Part shown: positions 40,207-49,112 of the stretch, in pieces
Numbering within the stretch: position 1 is the first letter of the stretch
Layout: each line of letters starts with the position of its first letter
Origin: Vibrio tetraodonis
GTDB taxonomy: Bacteria; Pseudomonadota; Gammaproteobacteria; Enterobacterales; Vibrionaceae
Direction of reading: 5' to 3'
NCBI RefSeq assembly: GCF_003350295.1
Contig: NZ_QLYY01000006.1
Location: forward strand, 62,001-126,000
Length of the DNA stretch: 64,000 bases
Notes under the pieces: generated by a model
What the model saw: only the letters and a program-made list of their open reading frames with translations
Databases searched by the model: none
What the model was told of the DNA's origin: nothing
Translations under genes and position numbers: made by a program

Positions 40207-41376
40207 CTAGCCAATATCCGAGTCGTCATAGCCGCCGGCCTCTTTGTACCAAGAGGTTAAGTGCGTTTTTAAATCTTTGAGTTCTTCAGGGCCAATGAGA
40301 GCAAGCCCTAGATCTTCCGCTCTAGTGATGTCGTTGTATCGTAGAGGTCTAAAGCTGACTAGCATAGCACGCGCTTGTAATCCTCCCAGTAAGTCGCGCA
40401 AGGACTCGAGCTTGTACAAAGTATCATCACCATCGTCACGCATACCCTTGGTCTTACACTCGATGATGTGCAGCTTGTTGTTTGCGACAGAAGCAACATC
40501 CAACTCATTTCTTACTTCTCGGTCTCCAAGCTGACGATATACTTGAACATTGAGAGAATGATCTTGAATAGTTGGAATATCTTTTTGAATGTCGCGTACT
40601 GTCCTATGAACAAGAGTTTCCAACCACTCACCATTTGAGAATCGGCGAGCGTCTTCATTAGCAAAGGTAAGTACGCCATCGCAATAACTGGCAATTTTTG
40701 CTTCTACTAAATCACTAAGAAGCATATTCAGTTCGCGGTAGCCTTGCTGTTTCTCGGATAACTCGACATTAAGCTTTTGCTCTTTTCTACAGGTTGTTGC
40801 GAGATAATTGAGTGTCGCAAGACCTGGGCCTAGTTCTAGAGCATTACTTGCCCACTTCTCTCCCAGCTCATAGAGTTTTTGATCAAGCTGTGCAGGCAAT
40901 TCTTGTTGGTTGAACTCACCCCGAGCGCCGAACACTGTTAGGTAGTCATCTATCGTAATGCGGTCTTCAAGCTGCGTATCCTCTTTGCCATCTGGATAGA
41001 GCCAACATAACCTATCGGTATTTGGTTCAACGACGAAGATTGGCCAATGGAATGTACGAAAAATTTCATAAACTGAAAGGAGCTGATGTCTTAGCCCGCA
41101 GCTAGCATTGAGTTTGACTTCTTCTCCACGTGAACTTAGATCGTCGGCTAAGATACCCACAGCACGCTTAATCCTTGATGTATTGGCTACATTAGGGATC
41201 TCAAAAAACTCGGTTGTGATATTTCTTTTGGCAAGAACATGCTCAAGTCTTTGGTACATAGCTATCTGACTTTTCACGCCAATAAAAACAATGTGATTAC
41301 TGATAGTACGGTTATCCAATAGAGGAGTTACCAAACGAATTGGGTCTTGGTCAATGATGCCAACATGGACTGCCAT
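40207..41376 (-). CDS. Stand-alone CARF + PD-(D/E)XK nuclease, DUF1887 / Can2-Card1 type (VC1899 homologue)
   Basis: Predicted cyclic-oligonucleotide-sensing nuclease, 389 aa. Residues about 1-140 form a Rossmann-like CARF domain whose ligand-loop region reads LNASCGLRHQLLSVYE (89-104). A linker/winged-helix-like part follows, and residues about 240-370 form a PD-(D/E)XK domain with Glu253 (GEWLE), Asp293 (ELDV) and Glu306-Cys-Lys308 (IIECKTK), so the catalytic set looks complete. From memory the closest described protein is V. cholerae VC1899 (structure 1XMX), also next to fadR, and related Can2/Card1 enzymes are activated by cyclic tetra-adenylate in type III CRISPR immunity. No cas gene or array is present in this window. 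ATG preceded by AAGGAG. Confidence 0.88.
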   Translation of the reverse strand: MAVHVGIIDQDPIRLVTPLLDNRTISNHIVFIGVKSQIAMYQRLEHVLAKRNITTEFFEIPNVANTSRIKRAVGILADDLSSRGEEVKLNASCGLRHQLLSVYEIFRTFHWPIFVVEPNTDRLCWLYPDGKEDTQLEDRITIDDYLTVFGARGEFNQQELPAQLDQKLYELGEKWASNALELGPGLATLNYLATTCRKEQKLNVELSEKQQGYRELNMLLSDLVEAKIASYCDGVLTFANEDARRFSNGEWLETLVHRTVRDIQKDIPTIQDHSLNVQVYRQLGDREVRNELDVASVANNKLHIIECKTKGMRDDGDDTLYKLESLRDLLGGLQARAMLVSFRPLRYNDITRAEDLGLALIGPEELKDLKTHLTSWYKEAGGYDDSDIG

Positions 41377-41778
41377 ATAGTCTCCTTATGGTTGGCTTGT
41401 AAAAATGTGAAATAGATCTGAGCACAAGCCTTAGTAACGATATAAAGATGCTGAGTCTAAAAAACAAGAGCCCAAGGGTAAATTGACCGCTACAAATGGA
41501 TAATTTGCATAGTTCTGACAAAATGAGTGGTTTAAATTCATGCAAGCAATTTGATAGTTTTACTAGCGTGTTGTACCGACACGAATGGGGTTCGAACTAA
41601 AACGCTTCAGCTTCTCATATATACGAAAAGTATATGTTTCATATCCTAGGAATGTGGTTCTATCGATTGTTATCAGTTAGACAGAAGGTAGTGAACACCG
41701 TTTTTATTGTGATTTTTTTGCGTTTGGCGCATACTCCCTGACATTATTTCAAGCTAATTAAAAGTAATGGAGTGCTTC
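41377..41778. promoter_or_regulatory. Divergent region between CARF nuclease gene and hinT
   Basis: 402 bp without ORFs. It contains GTGTTGTACCGACAC at about 41568-41582 and CATATA/TATATG arms around nine bases near 41617-41637. A GGTTCGAAC string near 41588 recalls a tRNA T-arm but has no pairing partner. Confidence 0.4.
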
Positions 41779-42129
41779 ATGGCTGAAGAGACCATATTCA
41801 GTAAAATAATTCGTAAAGAGATACCTTCCGATGTGGTGTATCAAGATGATCTGGTGACTGCTTTTCGAGATATTAACCCTCGTGCACCGAGTCATATTCT
41901 GATCATTCCTAATAAGCTTATTCCTACTACCAACGATATCGAAGAGTCTGATGAACTTACTATGGGTAGAATGTTTACCGTAGCACGCAAATTGGCAAAG
42001 GAAGAGGGTATTGCTGAAGATGGCTATCGCCTAATTGTGAACTGTAATCCACATGGTGGTCAGGAAGTCTACCATATACATATGCACTTGTTAGGTGGAA
42101 GACCACTCGGCCCTATTCTGGTCAGTTAA
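41779..42129 (+). CDS. hinT: HIT family purine nucleoside phosphoramidase HinT
   Basis: Histidine-triad hydrolase acting on adenosine phosphoramidates, 116 aa. The triad motif HIHMHLLGG is near residue 98. The ATG at 41779 follows GGAG by seven bases; the ATG at 41767 overlaps that site and would add four residues. It starts the conserved hinT-ycfL-lpoB-thiK-ycfP neighbourhood, as in enteric bacteria. Confidence 0.96.
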   Translation: MAEETIFSKIIRKEIPSDVVYQDDLVTAFRDINPRAPSHILIIPNKLIPTTNDIEESDELTMGRMFTVARKLAKEEGIAEDGYRLIVNCNPHGGQEVYHIHMHLLGGRPLGPILVS

Positions 42130-42152
42130 ATTTGATATTAGGCAAAAAATAA

Positions 42153-42183
42153 TGGCAATCATTTAAACTTTTTATGATTGCCA
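42153..42183. terminator. 10-bp perfect hairpin after hinT
   Basis: TGGCAATCAT pairs exactly with ATGATTGCCA around 11 bases. There is no T-run on the plus strand; on the minus strand the arm is followed by TATTTTTT. It may stabilise or partly terminate the hinT transcript. Confidence 0.5.
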
Positions 42184-42231
42184 CTGTCGAAGCGACGATA
42201 ACAAAAACTAATAACTCATTCGGAGCACCAA

Positions 42232-43626
42232 GTGCATAAACAGGTTCGAATCGCATTAGTGGTATTAGGCTCAACAGTTCTTACTGCCTGCGCTAATTTT
42301 TCAGCGGGCAATCTATTTAGCCACTATAGTGCGCAAAATAACGAGCTTTATCAAGCAGTTAAGCAAGGCCAGTATCAAGAAGCAGAACAAGCTTTACCTG
42401 AGCAAGTCGCTGGGGATATCTTGGACAATATGGAAAAAGGCCGTGTTTACCTGCTTAACCAACAATATAGCGAGAGTAAGTCTGCGTTTGAGCTTAGTGA
42501 TCAAGCTGTGAGAGCTCAGCAAGACAAAGCGACTATCTCCATTACAGAGACCGCGACTAGTGTTGGTTCACTCGCTGTTAACGATAACTTGGATATTTAC
42601 CGCCCAGCAGATTATGAACTTGGCTTCTTACATTTATACCTTGGCTTAAATTACCTTAAAAATAATGATCTTGAGGGCGCGATTATTGAAATGCGTCGCG
42701 CAAATCAGGTTCAAGAACAAGCGAGAAAAGAAAGAGAAAAGGAACTAGAATCCGCTCAAAAAGATATGCAATCCAAAGGTTTAACTCCAAACATTGGAAG
42801 CGTACTTTCTAATTATCCAGATGCAGGAAAAACACTCCAAGCGGTACAAAATGGCTATTTGCTTTATCTGTCTGCATTATTGTATGAGGCAGATAAGGCA
42901 CTCAATGACTCTTATGTCGATTATCGACGAGCATTGGCTGTGATGCCTGATAACGCCGCCGTTATTGATGGTGCTAAGCGTGTCGCGAAACGATTAGGCA
43001 TGAATGAAGACTTAGCTATGTTAGAAAAACGTTATGGTAAAGCGAGTTTCATTGAAAGTGACAAAGCAAGAGTCATCGTCATTGAAGAGCTGGGGGTTGT
43101 GGATGCCCTGCAGGGATGGAAACAAACTCTTCCTTTGTTCGATAGCAGTGATAATCTAGCATTATATACTATCGCCTTACCGCACTATGGGCGCCATGAT
43201 ACCCAGTATTTTCCCGCGACTCAGTTGAATCAGACCAAGCTCAATAGTGACTTGATGACGGACGTCAATGCTATGGCTCAATATGATTTATCTGAGAGAA
43301 TGCCAGCGATCATTATTCGCCAAGCACTTCGCGTTTGGGCGAAAGATGAATTGCGCAGAAATGCCACTAATGAAGACCAATTGGGTAGTGCATTAGTGAA
43401 TATTTGGAATACCTTGACAGAACAGCCTGATACCAGAAGTTGGTTAACTCTTCCAGGACAAATCAAAAGCAGTAGCATGACAGTCGAACCTGGTCAGCAA
43501 ACGGTGACGGTGAATGAGCAAGATTACCAATTTGAGTTGAAAGCAGGTCGAACTGCTTTGGTTTGGGTCTCTCGGCAGGGAGGTAATGCCATTATATGGC
43601 ATAAACAGTTAGGAAACATTAGATGA
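42232..43626 (+). CDS. COG3014-family TPR-like lipoprotein
   Basis: Predicted envelope lipoprotein, 464 aa, starting on GTG after GGAG. The signal sequence ends in the lipobox LTAC, with Cys at about residue 20. The region about 30-270 is helical and repeat-like, and the C-terminal part is beta-rich. It is found in Vibrio next to ycfL and lpoB, which suggests a function connected with peptidoglycan synthase control, but no biochemical role is established that I know of. The stop overlaps the ycfL start (ATGA). Confidence 0.75.
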   Translation: MHKQVRIALVVLGSTVLTACANFSAGNLFSHYSAQNNELYQAVKQGQYQEAEQALPEQVAGDILDNMEKGRVYLLNQQYSESKSAFELSDQAVRAQQDKATISITETATSVGSLAVNDNLDIYRPADYELGFLHLYLGLNYLKNNDLEGAIIEMRRANQVQEQARKEREKELESAQKDMQSKGLTPNIGSVLSNYPDAGKTLQAVQNGYLLYLSALLYEADKALNDSYVDYRRALAVMPDNAAVIDGAKRVAKRLGMNEDLAMLEKRYGKASFIESDKARVIVIEELGVVDALQGWKQTLPLFDSSDNLALYTIALPHYGRHDTQYFPATQLNQTKLNSDLMTDVNAMAQYDLSERMPAIIIRQALRVWAKDELRRNATNEDQLGSALVNIWNTLTEQPDTRSWLTLPGQIKSSSMTVEPGQQTVTVNEQDYQFELKAGRTALVWVSRQGGNAIIWHKQLGNIR

Positions 43627-44012
43627 AAAAATGGCTTATTGCAGCGTTGGCTGGTTTTATCATGGTAGGGTGTTCGAACAACACCGCGGGCTTGCGTATA
43701 GACGGAGCATCGCAAACCGTCTTATTTGGTGATAACGTGTTAGCTGGACGTCTACACATTGACGACATATCGACCGCTCAGGTTGACGGACGAGCGAGAG
43801 GCGTGGTGAGAGTCACTAGCCAATATAAAGGCGATCAGCACATTCAATATCGCTTCTATTGGTACGATGATAGTGGGTTAGAGGTCAACACTAAGCTTGG
43901 CCCTTGGCGACAAACCGTTGTACGAGGAATGGAAACTATTTCTATCTCAGAAGTTTCAGTGAATCCGAATGGTACACAGTTCCGCATTCAGATTCGAGAA
44001 AGCGATAACTAA
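43623..44012 (+). CDS. ycfL: YcfL-family lipoprotein
   Basis: 129-aa outer-membrane lipoprotein candidate with lipobox MVGCSNN (Cys17) and a compact beta-rich domain (YRFYWYDDSGLEV). Start overlaps the preceding stop by four bases; lpoB follows 69 nt later. The E. coli homologue lies just upstream of lpoB in the same order. Function unknown. Confidence 0.88.
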   Translation: MKKWLIAALAGFIMVGCSNNTAGLRIDGASQTVLFGDNVLAGRLHIDDISTAQVDGRARGVVRVTSQYKGDQHIQYRFYWYDDSGLEVNTKLGPWRQTVVRGMETISISEVSVNPNGTQFRIQIRESDN

Positions 44013-44081
44013 AGCCCAAGACTTCGGTATTCTACCTTTTAATCTACTTTCAAACTATTGAATGAAATTGAGGAACTAATA

Positions 44082-44672
44082 ATGAAAAAAAGCGCTATAG
44101 CATTACTTGGCTTAGCTGTGTTACTAGGTGGCTGTTCTAATAAAGTTAGCTACGGTGACGCACAAGCTGTTGAAACCACAACGATTGATTTTGGCTCAAC
44201 AGATTTGCAAAAGATTGCTGCAGAAATGGTTGATAGCATGATGATGTCCGGATCGGTTGCGGCCATTACCAATAACTCTCGCCCGATCGTTTTTGTCGAG
44301 AAGATTAAGAACAAGACGAGCGAGCATATCGATACTGAGTCTATCACTGATACTATCAGTACTAAAATGCTCAATTCGGGTAAATTCCGCTTTGTTGATA
44401 TGGACAGAGTGGAAGCGGTTCGTGAACAACTTAACTTCCAAAATAATGATGAGTTAGTTAATCAGAGCACGGCGATCCAGTTTGGTCAGATGGTTGGCGC
44501 ACAATATATGCTGTATGGAAACCTATCGAGCATAGCGAAAACCGGAGGCAGTGATAAAGATGTATACTATAAGATGACCATGCGTCTTATGGACTTAAAA
44601 ACTGGTTTAATCGAATGGGCGGATGAAACAGAAATCCGTAAACAAGAGTCGAAAAGCTTCTTGGGGCTGTAA
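44082..44672 (+). CDS. lpoB: Penicillin-binding protein activator LpoB
   Basis: Outer-membrane lipoprotein that activates the peptidoglycan synthase PBP1b. From the ATG at 44082 (after GAGG) it is 196 aa with lipobox LLGGCSN, a short linker and the LpoB globular domain (NSRPIVFVEKIKNKTSEHID; QYMLYGNLSSI). The linker is shorter than the long Pro-rich one of E. coli LpoB. A GTG/ATG further upstream would add eight residues before the signal and is unlikely. Confidence 0.93.
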   Translation: MKKSAIALLGLAVLLGGCSNKVSYGDAQAVETTTIDFGSTDLQKIAAEMVDSMMMSGSVAAITNNSRPIVFVEKIKNKTSEHIDTESITDTISTKMLNSGKFRFVDMDRVEAVREQLNFQNNDELVNQSTAIQFGQMVGAQYMLYGNLSSIAKTGGSDKDVYYKMTMRLMDLKTGLIEWADETEIRKQESKSFLGL

Positions 44673-44689
44673 TTCTATAGGAGTGATCA

Positions 44690-45559
44690 ATGGCAATAAT
44701 GGCCTGGCAGGAAGCCTGTCAGCTTGATACTTCACTGAGATCATTAGATCACTTCTTTTCGACTCCTCCGGAATATGCTCAGACGCTGACCGGAGGGCTG
44801 ACAAATCGCTGCTGGAAAGTCAAAACTCACAGTAGCGATTGTTTTGTCTGGCGGCCTAGCACCCACATCACCAAAGCTTTGTCGATTTCTAGATTTCATG
44901 AACAACAAATCCTCTCTCTCATCAAAGATACTGGTATTGCTCCTAAGCCCGTTTATCTTAATGAATACGGTTTATTGGTTGAATGGATTGAAGGAGAGCC
45001 ACTGACTGATGACCTACCTTTTGACTCCTTATTGAAAACATTGGCCAAGATTCATAATTTCGATATCACCAAAGTGCCGACCGTCCCTTTTAATTATACT
45101 GCTCGGGTCGATCATTATTGGATGTTACTGCGCGAAGAGTTGCAGTTAGACCAGTACCGAGACCTGTATCAACAATGGCGTAACGTACCAAGTTTAGATA
45201 ACACTATCCACTCGCTTTGTCATTTTGATCTTGCTGGTTATAACATGGTTAAACACTCTGAAGGACATAAGGTGATTGACTGGGAATACGCCTGTGTGTC
45301 TGATCCTCGACTCGATCTAGCGATAACTATAGGTGTGACAAATGAGAAACCACTAGAGTCGGTTTATCGATATTGTCAGTTTAGAGGTATCGAAAGTGTT
45401 GATGACTGGGTTAATGGGGTTATGGCTTGGAAACCAAGAGCTGAGGTGATGGCGATGCTGTGGTATCTGTTAGCTTATCAGTTAAAGGGGCAAGAAAGGT
45501 ATTTAACTGAAGCACAAGCGCTTGGTGATTTGCTGGTTTCACAATCTGACCAAGCTTAA
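44690..45559 (+). CDS. thiK: Phosphotransferase of the choline/thiamine kinase family (ThiK-like)
   Basis: APH-fold small-molecule kinase, 289 aa. The catalytic HFDLAGYNM motif (Brenner type, with Asp) and the following metal-binding IDWEYACVSDPRLDLA are intact; the N-terminal GGLTNRCWKV is a glycine-rich nucleotide loop. By position, between lpoB and ycfP, it corresponds to E. coli YcfN/ThiK (thiamine kinase), but choline or ethanolamine kinase activity cannot be excluded. ATG after AGGAG. Confidence 0.82.
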   Translation: MAIMAWQEACQLDTSLRSLDHFFSTPPEYAQTLTGGLTNRCWKVKTHSSDCFVWRPSTHITKALSISRFHEQQILSLIKDTGIAPKPVYLNEYGLLVEWIEGEPLTDDLPFDSLLKTLAKIHNFDITKVPTVPFNYTARVDHYWMLLREELQLDQYRDLYQQWRNVPSLDNTIHSLCHFDLAGYNMVKHSEGHKVIDWEYACVSDPRLDLAITIGVTNEKPLESVYRYCQFRGIESVDDWVNGVMAWKPRAEVMAMLWYLLAYQLKGQERYLTEAQALGDLLVSQSDQA

Positions 45560-45641
45560 CTTCTCGGTATATTTTAGATTTAAGTCTCCTTATAACCTTA
45601 CTTTTTTTGTTAGATTTGTTGGGTGAACAGAGGATCTTAGA

Positions 45642-46187
45642 ATGATTATTTACTTACACGGTTTTGACTCTACCAGCCCTGGCAACCACGAAAAAGTCTT
45701 GCAACTACAATTTATTGATCAAGATGTTCGTTTTGTTAACTACAGTACATTACATCCTAAACATGATATGCAGCATCTTCTCAAGGAAGTACACAAGGCT
45801 ATTGAACAATCAGAAGACAGAAATAAGACTATCATTTGTGGTGTTGGTCTAGGAGGTTACTGGTCCGAGCGTATTGGATTTCTATGTGGAATTAAGCAAG
45901 TGATCTTTAATCCTAACCTTCATCCAGAACTCACTATGCAAGGTCGTATCGACAGACCTGAAGAGTATCAAGATATTGCGACTAAGTGCGTGCAAGAATT
46001 TCGTACTAAGAACAAAAACCAGTGCTTAGTTATTTTGTCAGAAAACGATGAAATACATGATAACCTCCAAACGTCAGAAGAACTTGAAAGCTATTACGAT
46101 ATTATATGGGACGCTACTCAGAGCCATAAATTTAAAAAAATTTCTCAGCATTTGGAAGCGATAAAAACGTTTGGGAAATACGAATGA
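45642..46187 (+). CDS. ycfP: YcfP/YqiA-family alpha/beta hydrolase-like protein (UPF0227)
   Basis: 181-aa cytoplasmic protein with the family start [19 protein letters not shown]. The nucleophile elbow position reads GVGLGGYW rather than GxSxG, so the usual serine is replaced, as in YcfP. It likely is not a classic esterase. It belongs after thiK (with nagZ between them in E. coli; nagZ is absent here). A terminator follows immediately. Confidence 0.9.
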   Translation: MIIYLHGFDSTSPGNHEKVLQLQFIDQDVRFVNYSTLHPKHDMQHLLKEVHKAIEQSEDRNKTIICGVGLGGYWSERIGFLCGIKQVIFNPNLHPELTMQGRIDRPEEYQDIATKCVQEFRTKNKNQCLVILSENDEIHDNLQTSEELESYYDIIWDATQSHKFKKISQHLEAIKTFGKYE

Positions 46188-46196
46188 TAATTATAT

Positions 46197-46220
46197 AAAG
46201 GCACTAATTTTGTGCCTTTT
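46197..46220. terminator. Bidirectional terminator after ycfP
   Basis: AAAGGCAC pairs with GTGCCTTT around seven bases; the next base is another T. It separates convergent ycfP and the Pmp3-like gene. Confidence 0.82.
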
Positions 46221-46242
46221 ACTATCTGTACGCTATTTAAAT

Positions 46243-46425
46243 TTATCTGCGGCGTCTTCGTCTAGCAACTTCCATAGTAGAATAAAATGCATGAATGATA
46301 CCAGGAATGAAAAAGAATAGAGTGAGTACAAAACTAATAAAAAAATGTTTTCCTAGTCCTCGATTGCACACAACGGCAGCAGGTGGAAACAACAAGCATA
46401 AAATGATAAGTAAAAATTTGTTCAT
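46243..46425 (-). CDS. YqaE/Pmp3-family small membrane protein
   Basis: 60-aa hydrophobic peptide with two transmembrane helices (about 3-20 and 28-48), the family motif FPPAAV near the N-terminus, and a very basic tail ending in six arginines. Pmp3/YqaE proteins affect membrane potential and respond to salt or cold in other organisms. The gene is monocistronic and faces ycfP. Confidence 0.85.
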   Translation of the reverse strand: MNKFLLIILCLLFPPAAVVCNRGLGKHFFISFVLTLFFFIPGIIHAFYSTMEVARRRRRR

Positions 46426-46574
46426 AATATATTCCTAAATTGATTAGAATTTTAATTAATTTGAAATATATATTTTCTTATCTGTCGATAATTAAATCAA
46501 TGGACATAATTATGATTGTTTATGCTAATTTAACTAAGTGTGATAAATTTTGTTAATATATTACTATCCGATGT

Positions 46575-46614
46575 AAGATAAAAGAATATTATTTAGATAA
46601 TATTCTTTTATCTT
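46575..46614 (-). terminator. 18-bp perfect AU-rich inverted repeat after BCCT gene
   Basis: Positions 46575-46592 pair exactly with 46597-46614 around TTAG. It is 10 nt after the carrier stop codon on the minus strand. The stem is AT-rich with few GC pairs, but its length makes it stable enough to define the 3' end. Confidence 0.75.
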
Positions 46615-46624
46615 CAGTGAAGCT

Positions 46625-48124
46625 TTAATTACCTTTATTATTTCTGACAATAATAATATCTCTAAGCATAACTATGACTTGCAGCATTATAACTAAAGTA
46701 AAGGGTAGTGCGCCGGCTATAGCTATTTGCTTGTTTAGTTCAACATCATTGTCATAAAGTAGTGACGCCGAGAGCAAGACTAGAATGATTGCCCATATCA
46801 GCTTGGCTCTATTACTATCAGTATTGGTTAGCATAGAGCAAACAAACAATGCTGAGTCAGCGCTTGTGATGATGAAAGTCACCAATAAGATTAAGGCTGC
46901 GATTGAAAATATTTGACTCAAGGGCAAGTGCTCAAAGAAAACAAATAAACCTTGAGTGTAGTCTTTGCTTACAGAGCCGACGACCTGTGAGCTAAAATCA
47001 CTGTCAAGACTAGCGCCTCCAAAAGTACTAAACCAAATAATAGAGGCTAGGGTTGGAATAAGCACGACACAGGCTAAGAACTGCCGAATGGTTCTACCTC
47101 TACTGATCCTTGCGATAAAAGGCCCAACGAAAGGAGCCCATGCAATCCACCATACTAGATACGTGATAGTCCAACCTAGGCTCCAGCTGTGAGACTGAGG
47201 CTCGATTGAAAAAGAGACTTTTGGTAAAAGCTGGATATAAGCGAGCGATGATGAAGTGATTCGAATTAGAGTTTGTATCGGGTCGACAAGAACGAATACC
47301 GCAATAACCATAGCAAGCATAATTACTGTATTGAAAAGGCTTAGCCGCTTAATGCCTTTTTGCAGTCCTAATAAGGATGATGCAGTAAACAAGATTGCAA
47401 TGGCGATAAGCAAGCTATATCGAAAAGAGAATGAATCTATGGACCTTGAAAACGTTTGCTCTAAGCCGGTTTGAATCAGTGCAATAGCGTTAGCAAACGT
47501 GCCAGCAACACCAAATATTATCGCAATGACGGCCATCCAATCGACGACTGAGTACCAACCGCGCTTTGATTTAGAAGTAAATGTCGATGATATGTGTAAG
47601 GTTCGCTTTCTATTGTAACTAAACCACGCGATAGCAAGTGCTGTGATGGCATAAATCGCCCATGCATGTAGCCCCCAATGGAAATAAGTAATCGCCAAGG
47701 CTGTGTCGGTATTATCTCCTAAGTTTTGTGCAAATACAGGCAAGTTAGCGGCATGAAAAGAGGGTTCAGCAATTCCCCAAAAGATAAGGCCAGAGCCCAT
47801 CCCGGCGGTAAACAACATTGCGAGCCAACTTGACGTGCTAAATTCAGGCGAGCTTAACTCCCCACCCAAACGTATTTTGCCTACTGGGCTTATACTGAGC
47901 CCGATAACGAGCAATACCATAAAGCTTGAGATAAGCAGCAGACCAAGGCCAAATTGGTCGATAGCTGATTGAGTTAGATGAGCGAGATAGCTAATGGTGA
48001 CCTGTGGAAAGGAAACAAAAACAAACATAATAGCGGCAATCGCATAAATGCTCATCGTTGTATTACTTGGTCTAAGCATAGGAGTCAACCGAGACTTGAG
48101 TATGGCTATATTGGATGAGCTCAC
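46625..48124 (-). CDS. BCCT family transporter (betaine/carnitine/choline type)
   Basis: Secondary carrier for quaternary amines or related osmolytes, 499 aa, about 12 transmembrane helices in the LeuT fold. The glycine-rich GMGSGLIFWGIAEPS and the signature WWIAWAPFVGPFIARISRGRTIR in TM8 are family hallmarks. The start is GTG at 48124 with CGGAG six bases upstream. The short C-terminus argues against osmosensing like BetP. The exact substrate is unknown; marine vibrios carry several BCCTs. It lies 69 nt downstream of the LprI-like gene on the same strand. Confidence 0.92.
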   Translation of the reverse strand: MSSSNIAILKSRLTPMLRPSNTTMSIYAIAAIMFVFVSFPQVTISYLAHLTQSAIDQFGLGLLLISSFMVLLVIGLSISPVGKIRLGGELSSPEFSTSSWLAMLFTAGMGSGLIFWGIAEPSFHAANLPVFAQNLGDNTDTALAITYFHWGLHAWAIYAITALAIAWFSYNRKRTLHISSTFTSKSKRGWYSVVDWMAVIAIIFGVAGTFANAIALIQTGLEQTFSRSIDSFSFRYSLLIAIAILFTASSLLGLQKGIKRLSLFNTVIMLAMVIAVFVLVDPIQTLIRITSSSLAYIQLLPKVSFSIEPQSHSWSLGWTITYLVWWIAWAPFVGPFIARISRGRTIRQFLACVVLIPTLASIIWFSTFGGASLDSDFSSQVVGSVSKDYTQGLFVFFEHLPLSQIFSIAALILLVTFIITSADSALFVCSMLTNTDSNRAKLIWAIILVLLSASLLYDNDVELNKQIAIAGALPFTLVIMLQVIVMLRDIIIVRNNKGN

Positions 48125-48193
48125 TTTACACTCCGAATGTTCATTAGTTTACTTGACGTCTGGATGCTAACGTATGTCGGTCGACACGAGACT

Positions 48194-48646
48194 TTAGAAG
48201 AGTGCTCTGAGTTCATCAGCGCGCTGTTGGGTCATATTGATGTAACAATCCATCGCGTCATTTTGTCCACCAGAACCACTCTCTTTGTGATAGAAGAAAT
48301 TACACTTTGCGTCACGATACTTAATCCATAAGTTTTGCATATGTTTTAGATCTTCATGCCTAAACGTTTGGATTTGCTTGATTGCCGATTGGTACTCTTG
48401 ATTTAAGCGAACGTCTTCCCTTTCTAACTCGGCATTTTGGCAGAGAGTATAGGCCAATCTATCTAGGGCGTTTTGAGAGCAGGACATATACGCAGCGCTT
48501 CTTTTTGTTCCGCCAGGCTCTTTTAAGTTTTGTGTTTCAGTGCTGAGTTCTGTTTGGCTTGATTCGACAGGTTGTAAGCTTTGCGCACATCCGCCAAGCC
48601 CAACAGAAGACAAAATGAGCAGTACTTTTAGCGTGTATGGTTTCAT
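48194..48646 (-). CDS. LprI/DUF1311-family lipoprotein (lysozyme-inhibitor-like)
   Basis: 150-aa predicted lipoprotein with lipobox LGGCAQ (Cys20) and a C-terminal DUF1311 helical domain (about 50-148) with the conserved cysteines and the segment WIKYRDAKCNF. In mycobacteria LprI inhibits lysozyme; a protective envelope role here is an inference. It may be co-transcribed with the BCCT gene. Confidence 0.85.
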   Translation of the reverse strand: MKPYTLKVLLILSSVGLGGCAQSLQPVESSQTELSTETQNLKEPGGTKRSAAYMSCSQNALDRLAYTLCQNAELEREDVRLNQEYQSAIKQIQTFRHEDLKHMQNLWIKYRDAKCNFFYHKESGSGGQNDAMDCYINMTQQRADELRALF

Positions 48647-49112
48647 TATGGAGTGAACTCAAGGTTGGTGGCCTCCAACTATACTAAATAATTAAATAGC
48701 AAAAAACCATGAATGTAGAAATGGAATCAGTGAAGACATTTGTCTCTCAACAAAGGTAAATAGTAAGTGAAGCTTTTATAGGTTAATCAATGAAATTTCA
48801 CACTCCTTAAGACAATCTTTAGTTGCGCGGCCTATCCTGCCCTATATAATGAGTTCTATCACAAGGATGTTGATAAAAATCAAAAAATGAGAGCAAGTCA
48901 AAACTTGCCCAAGCAAGACCTAAATCTTGAAAGCCTCTCGAAGGCGAAACATTGTTTGAATAACGTGGCTTACTTGATAAATAAAACCTCTACACGCCTT
49001 GATTGCCGTAAGACTCACTCTAATGAGAGCAGGCTGGCGAGAAATTAAGCAAATTTTATCGAGGCGAACTATCGGCTCGACACCTATTTTATTTTTCTAG
49101 AGGATAGTTGCT
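48647..49112 (+). promoter_or_regulatory. Upstream region of ndh
   Basis: 466 bp without ORFs. It contains several short inverted repeats: GCAAGT/ACTTGC near 48894-48907, GCCT/AGGC near 48941-48953, and TCGAG.../...CTCGA near 49060-49081. A long ndh leader or a small RNA is possible, but nothing is decisive. The ndh start is GTG after AGAGGA. Confidence 0.4.

Noticed and set aside
41565..41660. tRNA-like GGTTCGAAC string upstream of hinT
   Set aside because: The flanks do not form a T-arm or acceptor stem on either strand, and no D-arm or anticodon arm can be built.
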